DNA from: Ruminococcaceae bacterium UBA7067
Lineage (GTDB): Bacteria; Bacillota; Clostridia; Oscillospirales; Acutalibacteraceae
Direction of reading: 5' to 3'
Assembly (NCBI GenBank): GCA_002493755.1
Contig: DKZT01000003.1
Span: forward strand, 814 to 27,432
Length of the DNA: 26,619 nt
Shown here: positions 22,130 through 26,619 of the stretch, piece after piece
Layout: the number at the start of each line of letters is the position of its first letter
How positions within the stretch are numbered: position 1 is the stretch's first letter
Position numbers and translations under genes: made by a program
The notes under the pieces: generated by a model
Told to the model about the DNA's origin: nothing
Seen by the model: only the letters and a program-made list of their open reading frames with translations
Databases searched by the model: none

Positions 22130-22282
22130 ATGGGAAATGAAAATTTAATTCAAAATACAGAACTGCAAAACGAACAGTTGAAAGATGAAACCGAAACATT
22201 CAATTCTTTTATCAATGTTATGGTGCAGATAGTTGAAAAATACGGAAAGACCGTTTTGCAGGAATTGGATTGTGCTGCGTAG
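22130..22282 (+). CDS. Small acidic element protein, 50 residues
   Basis: An ATG at 22130 is placed 9 nt after GGAGG and opens 50 codons ending in TAG. The N-terminal half is rich in Glu, Gln and Asn (LIQNTELQNEQLKDETET). The second half is an amphipathic helix (FINVMVQIVEKYGKTVLQEL). I do not recognise a family. It lies 52 bp before the serine recombinase. Reasonable hypotheses are a recombination directionality factor, an antitoxin for MazF, or a small regulator. The stop codon falls inside a perfect 8-bp hairpin (GCTGCGTA/TACGCAGC, 22274-22292) with a 3-nt loop and no T run. Confidence 0.65.
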   Translation: MGNENLIQNTELQNEQLKDETETFNSFINVMVQIVEKYGKTVLQELDCAA

Positions 22283-22334
22283 GTTACGCAGCCTTACATA
22301 TCACATTTCCCTATAAATTTATGGAGGTGGTACG

Positions 22335-24014
22335 ATGAACAGAGAAGGAAAGAAATGTGTTCTATATCCGAGAGTAAGTACTGAAATGCAGGTGGACGGA
22401 TATAGCCTTGAAGGGCAGAAAAATAGCCTGAAACGATTTGCTGACAGAGAGGAAATGGAGATTGTTGGTATATATGAAGATGCAGGTAAATCGGGAAAAT
22501 CTATTGAGGGGAGACCTGCTTTTAAGAAGATGCTTTCCGATATAAAGAACGGATTGGAGATAGATTATATTCTGGTCTATAAACTTTCACGATTTGGAAG
22601 AAACGCAGCAGATATTCTAAATTCATTGGAGTTTGTACAGTCGTATGGAATAAATCTTATTTGTATTGAGGAAGGTATTGACTCATCACAGACAAGCGGA
22701 AAACTTTTAATTTCTGTATTATCTGCGGTTGCAGAAATTGAAAGAGAAAATATCATTGAACAGACAATGAACGGACGCAGAGAAAAGGCACGACAGGGTG
22801 GTTGGAACGGCGGTTTTGCTCCGTATGGATATTATCTGAAAGACAATCAGCTCTTAATAGATGAAACCGAAGCTGAAGCAATCCGAATTATATTTGATAA
22901 GTTTGCCAATTCAGACATAGGGCTTGGCGGAGTTGCAAAATATCTTAATCTGCAAGGAATAAAAAAGATACCCCGTCAGAATGGAACATTAGAAACTTGG
23001 AGCAGCCATTTCATACGGTTGATATTAGATAATCCTGTTTATTGTGGTAAGATTGCTTATGGCAGAAGAACACGAGAAAAGGTAAAAGGAACGAAAAATG
23101 AATATAAGCAGATTCATACAGATGATTATATTCTGGAAGATGGACAGCACGAAGGAATAGTCAGTGAAGAATTATGGCAAAAAGCTCACACAAAACGTAT
23201 GGCAACAGGAGTTAAGCAGCCGTCCAAAATTGGTAAGGACAGGGCACATCTTTTAACGGGAATATTAAAGTGTCCTCTTTGTGGAAGCTCAATGTATACG
23301 AATAAACATGCTTGGACAAATAAAGATGGCACATACAAAGAAGTTTACTATTATATCTGCGGTAGGAATAAGCAGGAACGAGGGCATCATTGTGATTACA
23401 AGGCATCTCTTAGAAAAACGGACATTGAACCACTTGTAATTGAAGCCGTTAAAGAACTGGTAAGTGATAAATATTTTGCAAAAGAGATAGAAAAACGTAT
23501 TGGCGTACAGACCGATACTACTGCTATTGATAAGGAACTTGCCAATTATGAGAGCAAGCTGAAAGAAGTAGATTTGAATAAAGCCCGTCTGGAACGGGAG
23601 ATTGATAATCTGCCTATTGATGCTCGTTTCAGAGAAAGAAAAATCCACGACATGACATTAAGGCTTGATGGATTGTATGATACGATTGTCGAGTTGGAAG
23701 AACGGATTCAAGATGCAAAGCTGAGAAGAAGTTCTATCGAAATGGAAGCAATCACTCTGGACAATATTTACAAGCTTATGCTGAATTTCGGAAAGCTCTA
23801 TGATATAATAAGTGACGAGGAAAAGAAAAGCCTTATAACTTATCTAATAAAGGAAATTCAGATATATCCTAATGGAGAGTCAGAGATGCCTTTGAAGTCG
23901 ATAGAGTTTAATTTTCCGATATATCGTGATGGACAAGAGGTAAGGCGGCTCTTGTGGGAAAAAGGTAATACCGTTGAGTGCGTAGTATTGATGTCAAAAG
24001 TGAACCCTAAATAG
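22335..24014 (+). CDS. Large serine recombinase (element integrase)
   Basis: A 559-residue site-specific recombinase. The catalytic domain (about 1-150) has YPRVSTEMQVDGYSLEGQ with nucleophile Ser15, and VYKLSRFGRN with active-site arginines. The recombinase domain follows (about 165-275; APYGYY, ILDNPVYCGKIAYGRR). The zinc-ribbon domain has CPLCGSSM and a later ICG...HHCDYK, and a coiled coil spans about 395-470. GGAGGTGG precedes the ATG. The last residues, VECVVLMSKVNPK, mirror the RlmD family end HVETVVLLS, and I infer that everything after residue 551 is displaced host rlmD. It would integrate and excise the element; no defect is visible apart from the exchanged tail. Confidence 0.93.
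   Translation: MNREGKKCVLYPRVSTEMQVDGYSLEGQKNSLKRFADREEMEIVGIYEDAGKSGKSIEGRPAFKKMLSDIKNGLEIDYILVYKLSRFGRNAADILNSLEFVQSYGINLICIEEGIDSSQTSGKLLISVLSAVAEIERENIIEQTMNGRREKARQGGWNGGFAPYGYYLKDNQLLIDETEAEAIRIIFDKFANSDIGLGGVAKYLNLQGIKKIPRQNGTLETWSSHFIRLILDNPVYCGKIAYGRRTREKVKGTKNEYKQIHTDDYILEDGQHEGIVSEELWQKAHTKRMATGVKQPSKIGKDRAHLLTGILKCPLCGSSMYTNKHAWTNKDGTYKEVYYYICGRNKQERGHHCDYKASLRKTDIEPLVIEAVKELVSDKYFAKEIEKRIGVQTDTTAIDKELANYESKLKEVDLNKARLEREIDNLPIDARFRERKIHDMTLRLDGLYDTIVELEERIQDAKLRRSSIEMEAITLDNIYKLMLNFGKLYDIISDEEKKSLITYLIKEIQIYPNGESEMPLKSIEFNFPIYRDGQEVRRLLWEKGNTVECVVLMSKVNPK
23982..23987. other. Candidate attR crossover core (GTAGTA) at the recombinase 3' end
   Basis: The same six bases and codon phase as at 13489-13494. 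The 27 coding bases after it (LMSKVNPK and TAG) together with the terminator at 24035-24095 read as a natural RlmD ending. This supports the element edge being here and not beyond the recombinase stop. Confidence 0.65.
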
Positions 24015-24034
24015 AATAAAGAGTATTGATTTAT

Positions 24035-24095
24035 AAGGCTTATTCAGGGCCTATCGTTAAAAGGTAGGTTTGGCTCCGGATAAGCCTTTATTTTT
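24035..24095 (+). terminator. Intrinsic terminator, probably the original rlmD terminator
   Basis: AAGGCTTATTC (24035-24045) pairs with GGATAAGCCTT (24078-24088), one G-U pair, with further GGCC/GGCT pairing inside. TTTATTTTT follows. It lies 20 bp after the recombinase stop; on the gene-swap model it is chromosomal sequence that once ended rlmD. Confidence 0.85.
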
Positions 24096-24131
24096 ATGCA
24101 GAAACAAAAATTTCTTGTAATCAAACTTTTA

Positions 24132-24160
24132 TTGACATCGTCTCTATCATATGATATTAT
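24132..24160 (+). promoter_or_regulatory. Promoter of the OPT transporter operon
   Basis: Consensus -35 TTGACA (24132-24137), 17-bp spacer and -10 TATTAT (24155-24160). The palindrome ATCATATGAT (24147-24156) overlaps the -10 and could be an operator. About 105 bp of untranslated leader follow before the ATG, with nothing clear in it. Confidence 0.75.
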
Positions 24161-24265
24161 AATATTAACAGTCATAATGCGTTGGTTTTTTACAAAATTT
24201 TGGTAATTTTTGTATATATTGCGCACACCGGACATTACTACACTTCATTTTGAAAGGAGAAAAAA

Positions 24266-26191
24266 ATGAAAAGCAATAAGGAATTCAAACCATATATTCA
24301 TGCCGAAAAAATAACGCCGGAACTGACCGTAACATCAATCATTATGGGTATACTGCTCGCAGTAATATTCGGCGCCGCAAACGCCTATCTGGGACTGAGA
24401 GTAGGTATGACGGTATCTGCGTCAATCCCTGCCGCCGTAATTGCTATGGGCGTTATACGCATTATTATGCGAAAAAACTCGATTCTGGAAAGCAATATGG
24501 TACAAACCATCGGTTCAGCAGGCGAATCGTTGGCTGCCGGTGCAATTTTCACCCTGCCTGCTCTGTTTTTATGGGCAAGTGACGGTGTTATGGAAAAACC
24601 AAATCTGCTTGAAATCACATTAATTGCTCTTATCGGCGGTCTGCTCGGCGTATTCTTTATGGTACCGCTCCGCAATGCGCTGATTGTCCGCGAGCACGGT
24701 GTACTGCCCTACCCCGAAGGTCAGGCATGTGCAGAGGTTATGCTTGCAGGCGAAGAGGGCGGTTCAAGTGCTTCAACTGTATTTGCAGGTATGGGATTTG
24801 CCGCATTCTTTAAATTTATAATTGACGGTCTTAAGGTTGTTCCCGGAGAGGTGTCAATTGAGGGTACGGCAAAAACCTATCCGGGCGCTATCGGAACACA
24901 GATTTATCCGGCAGTAATGAGCGTAGGATATATATGCGGTCCGAAAATTTCATCTTATATGTTCGCAGGAGGCCTTGTAAGCTGGCTTGTGCTTATACCT
25001 ATGATTGTACTTTTCGGCAGCAGCATAACTATGTATCCCGGAACGGTTTCGGTAGGAGAAATATTTGCAGACAGCGGTGCAAGCGGAATCTGGAGTACAT
25101 ATATTCGATATATCGGTGCAGGCGCACTTGCCGCAGGCGGAGTTATAAGCCTTATTAAATCACTGCCCCTTATTGTGCGCACATTTCGTGACGCAATCAA
25201 GGGAATGAGCGGAAGCAAAAATCAGAATCCGGCAAGAACAGCTCAGGATTTGAATATTAAAATGGTCTTGATTTCCATTTTGCTTCTTACTCTCGCTGTC
25301 TGGCTCATCCCTGCAATCCCTATCTCCCTACTTGGTGCAATTATAGTTGTTATCTTCGGATTTTTCTTCGCAACCGTTTCATCACGTATGGTAGGTCTGG
25401 TAGGTTCCAGCAACAACCCTGTTTCAGGTATGGCTATCGCAACGCTTCTTATGACAACTCTTATTCTTAAGTTTACCGGTGATGCAGGGGCATCGGGTAT
25501 GCAGGCTGCTATTGCTATCGGTTCGATTATTTGCATTGTATCTGCTATTGCCGGCGATACCTCGCAGGATTTAAAGACGGGTTATCTGCTTGGCGCAACC
25601 CCCAAGAAACAGCAAATCGGTGAATTAATAGGCGTTATTGCCGCAGCCCTTGCAATCGGCGGAACATTATATCTTCTCGACAGTGCATGGGGCTTCGGTA
25701 CACAGGAACTTGCCGCTCCTCAGGCAACTCTGATGAAAATGGTAATTGAGGGAATTATGGGCGGAAATCTGCCGTGGGGACTTATACTGATTGGCGTATT
25801 TTTAGCTGTATTTATTGAAATCCTCGGCATTCCCGTACTGCCTTTTGCAATCGGAATATATCTGCCCGTTCAGCTCAATGCGTGCATTATGGTCGGCGGC
25901 TTGATTCGTCTTTTCTTTGACAAAATGAAGGAAAGCGACAAAAAGAAAGGCATTATCAATGATGGAATACTGTTCTGTTCCGGTATGATTGCAGGCGAAG
26001 GTTTAGTAGGTATTATCCTTGCAATTCTTGCAGTATTCGGCTTTGGCTCCTTTATCGACCTGTCTGGTATTATTAATCTTCCCACATGGGCTTCACAAAT
26101 CGGCAGTCTTGTTGTATTTGCATTAATTATTCTATGTCTGCTGAAATTCAGCCTTTGGAAAAAAACATCTAAGAAGTCCGATAAAAAATGA
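24266..26191 (+). CDS. OPT-family oligopeptide transporter
   Basis: A 641-residue membrane protein with about 14-16 hydrophobic segments, of the OPT/YSL superfamily. These secondary transporters import oligopeptides or metal chelates with protons. Family segments include NAYLGLRVGMTVSASIPAAV, QTIGSAGESLAAGAIFTLPA, LPYPEGQACAEVM and GDTSQDLKTGYLLGATPKKQ. Length matches the bacterial group. AAAGGAG precedes the ATG. The stop overlaps the ATG of the next gene by 4 nt, so the transporter and the PqqD-like protein are made together. The substrate is unknown; the partner suggests peptides. Confidence 0.9.
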   Translation: MKSNKEFKPYIHAEKITPELTVTSIIMGILLAVIFGAANAYLGLRVGMTVSASIPAAVIAMGVIRIIMRKNSILESNMVQTIGSAGESLAAGAIFTLPALFLWASDGVMEKPNLLEITLIALIGGLLGVFFMVPLRNALIVREHGVLPYPEGQACAEVMLAGEEGGSSASTVFAGMGFAAFFKFIIDGLKVVPGEVSIEGTAKTYPGAIGTQIYPAVMSVGYICGPKISSYMFAGGLVSWLVLIPMIVLFGSSITMYPGTVSVGEIFADSGASGIWSTYIRYIGAGALAAGGVISLIKSLPLIVRTFRDAIKGMSGSKNQNPARTAQDLNIKMVLISILLLTLAVWLIPAIPISLLGAIIVVIFGFFFATVSSRMVGLVGSSNNPVSGMAIATLLMTTLILKFTGDAGASGMQAAIAIGSIICIVSAIAGDTSQDLKTGYLLGATPKKQQIGELIGVIAAALAIGGTLYLLDSAWGFGTQELAAPQATLMKMVIEGIMGGNLPWGLILIGVFLAVFIEILGIPVLPFAIGIYLPVQLNACIMVGGLIRLFFDKMKESDKKKGIINDGILFCSGMIAGEGLVGIILAILAVFGFGSFIDLSGIINLPTWASQIGSLVVFALIILCLLKFSLWKKTSKKSDKK

Positions 26192-26541
26192 AAAAGAAAA
26201 ACGTAATCACAAAAAACTATCTTGAAAAAATTCCCACTCGTAGTCCTGAGATTAAATGGAGTAAAGACGAAAAGGGTATTGTAACCTTGGAGATTGAAAA
26301 CAAGGGTTGGGCAAACCGTATTGCTCAGGTTGTTTTCCGCCGTCCGAAGATAAGCTATATTCACCTTGACAATCTTGGCAGCTTTGTCTGGCCGCTGATT
26401 GACGGTAAATCAAACATCATTCAAATCGGAGAAGCGGTTGACAAGGAATTCGGCGAAAATGCTAAACCGCTTTATGAACGACTTGCCCGTTACTTTCAGA
26501 TTCTTGAAAGCTACCATTTTATCGATTGGACAGACGCCTGA
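26188..26541 (+). CDS. PqqD-family peptide-binding protein
   Basis: A 117-residue cytosolic protein. The central part has the PqqD-like winged-helix pattern (VTLEIENKG, then LDNLGSFVWPLIDGKSNIIQ and IGEAVDKEFGE), known from RiPP pathways where such domains bind leader peptides and present them to modifying enzymes. No radical-SAM enzyme or precursor peptide is seen in the window, so its role beside an OPT transporter is open. Translational coupling through ATGA links it to the transporter. Just downstream, GCCTGATATCAGGC (26536-26549) forms a short palindrome over the stop codon. Confidence 0.8.
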   Translation: MKKKNVITKNYLEKIPTRSPEIKWSKDEKGIVTLEIENKGWANRIAQVVFRRPKISYIHLDNLGSFVWPLIDGKSNIIQIGEAVDKEFGENAKPLYERLARYFQILESYHFIDWTDA

Positions 26542-26556
26542 TATCAGGCTGATTAA

Positions 26557-26619
26557 ATGAGCATTTCAGATTTTCATTCTCAATTCAAAAGTCTAAGTCA
26601 AGACCACCGGTTCAACCGG
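26557..26619 (+). CDS. Possible start of a further gene, cut by window end
   Basis: An ATG 15 bp after the previous stop opens 21 codons (MSISDFHSQFKSLSQD...) to the window edge without a stop. Only a weak AGG lies upstream. It could be the third gene of the OPT operon, but the stretch is too short to judge. Confidence 0.35.
   Translation, partial: MSISDFHSQFKSLSQDHRFNR

Larger units (their letters stand above)
13489..23987. mobile_element. Shrunken Tn916/Tn1549-like integrative element inserted in the 3' end of rlmD
   Basis: The element is bounded by the shared GTAGTA cores. It keeps an own left-end promoter, a virB4 3' fragment, DUF6075-like, sortase B and lysozyme/CHAP genes, an Orf9-like XRE repressor, an Orf7-like sigma factor, a MazF toxin, and a large serine recombinase at its right end. 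An ABC-transporter operon occupies the cargo position. No relaxase, FtsK-like coupling protein or complete secretion ATPase is present, so transfer would need help. The 3' end of rumA/rlmD is, to my knowledge, a recognised insertion site for conjugative elements with serine recombinases in Firmicutes. The cargo is visibly AT-richer than the flanking chromosome. Confidence 0.85.

Noticed and set aside
1..26619. tRNA or rRNA genes
   Set aside because: No cloverleaf with a GTTCGANNC-type arm and no rRNA core sequence was recognised; the element uses a protein-coding attachment site.

Overview
The window reads as chromosome of an endospore-forming gut-type Clostridia, probably an Oscillospiraceae/Ruminococcaceae relative. 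The support is a complete gerA-type germinant-receptor operon, a Bacillus-type LexA box pair, TTG/GTG starts behind strong AGGAGG ribosome sites, and family-level matches typical of Firmicutes (DUF421, DUF4854, RicT, DUF1015). No species can be named from the sequence alone.

Left backbone (1-12150). A DUF421 membrane protein (minus, cut by the window edge) diverges from a three-gene germinant-receptor operon (plus). It is followed by a Y-family DNA polymerase whose promoter carries two LexA-like boxes. A DUF4854 lipoprotein (minus), a broken SAM-methyltransferase gene (plus) and a housekeeping run on the minus strand (murC, DUF1015, holB, ricT) complete this part. Two copies of an intergenic repeat, built from 7-bp purine or pyrimidine repeats and short GC palindromes, lie near 580-645 and 7196-7352.

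Mobile element (about 13489-23987, about 10.5 kb). rlmD (23S rRNA uracil-C5 methyltransferase) is followed by a shrunken integrative and conjugative element of the Tn916/Tn1549 kind. It holds, in order: a lone promoter and 5' gene stub fused by deletion to the 3' end of a virB4-type ATPase gene; a DUF6075-like gene; sortase B; a membrane-anchored lysozyme/CHAP protein; an XRE repressor on the minus strand; an AT-rich cargo operon (GntR regulator, ABC ATPase, ABC-2 permease, two zinc-ribbon proteins); a leader peptide with hairpins and a terminator; an Orf7-like sigma factor; about 520 bp of highly structured sequence without an ordinary gene; a solitary MazF-type toxin; a 50-residue protein; and a large serine recombinase. 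Relaxase, coupling protein and most of the type IV secretion system are missing, so the element is probably not self-transmissible. Its recombinase looks intact.

The central observation is at the two ends. rlmD carries about 110 extra codons beyond the usual family end, and the recombinase ends in residues that resemble an RlmD C-terminus. Both genes contain GTAGTA in the same codon phase. If this is the crossover site, integration swapped the 3' ends of two genes. The original host rlmD would have been 456 codons ending in LMSKVNPK and followed by the strong terminator now behind the recombinase. In the excised circle the recombinase would read in frame into the tail now worn by RlmD (661 residues).

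Right backbone (24015-26619). The displaced rlmD terminator is followed by a promoter and a translationally coupled pair: an OPT-family oligopeptide transporter and a PqqD-like peptide-binding protein. The start of a possible further gene runs off the window.
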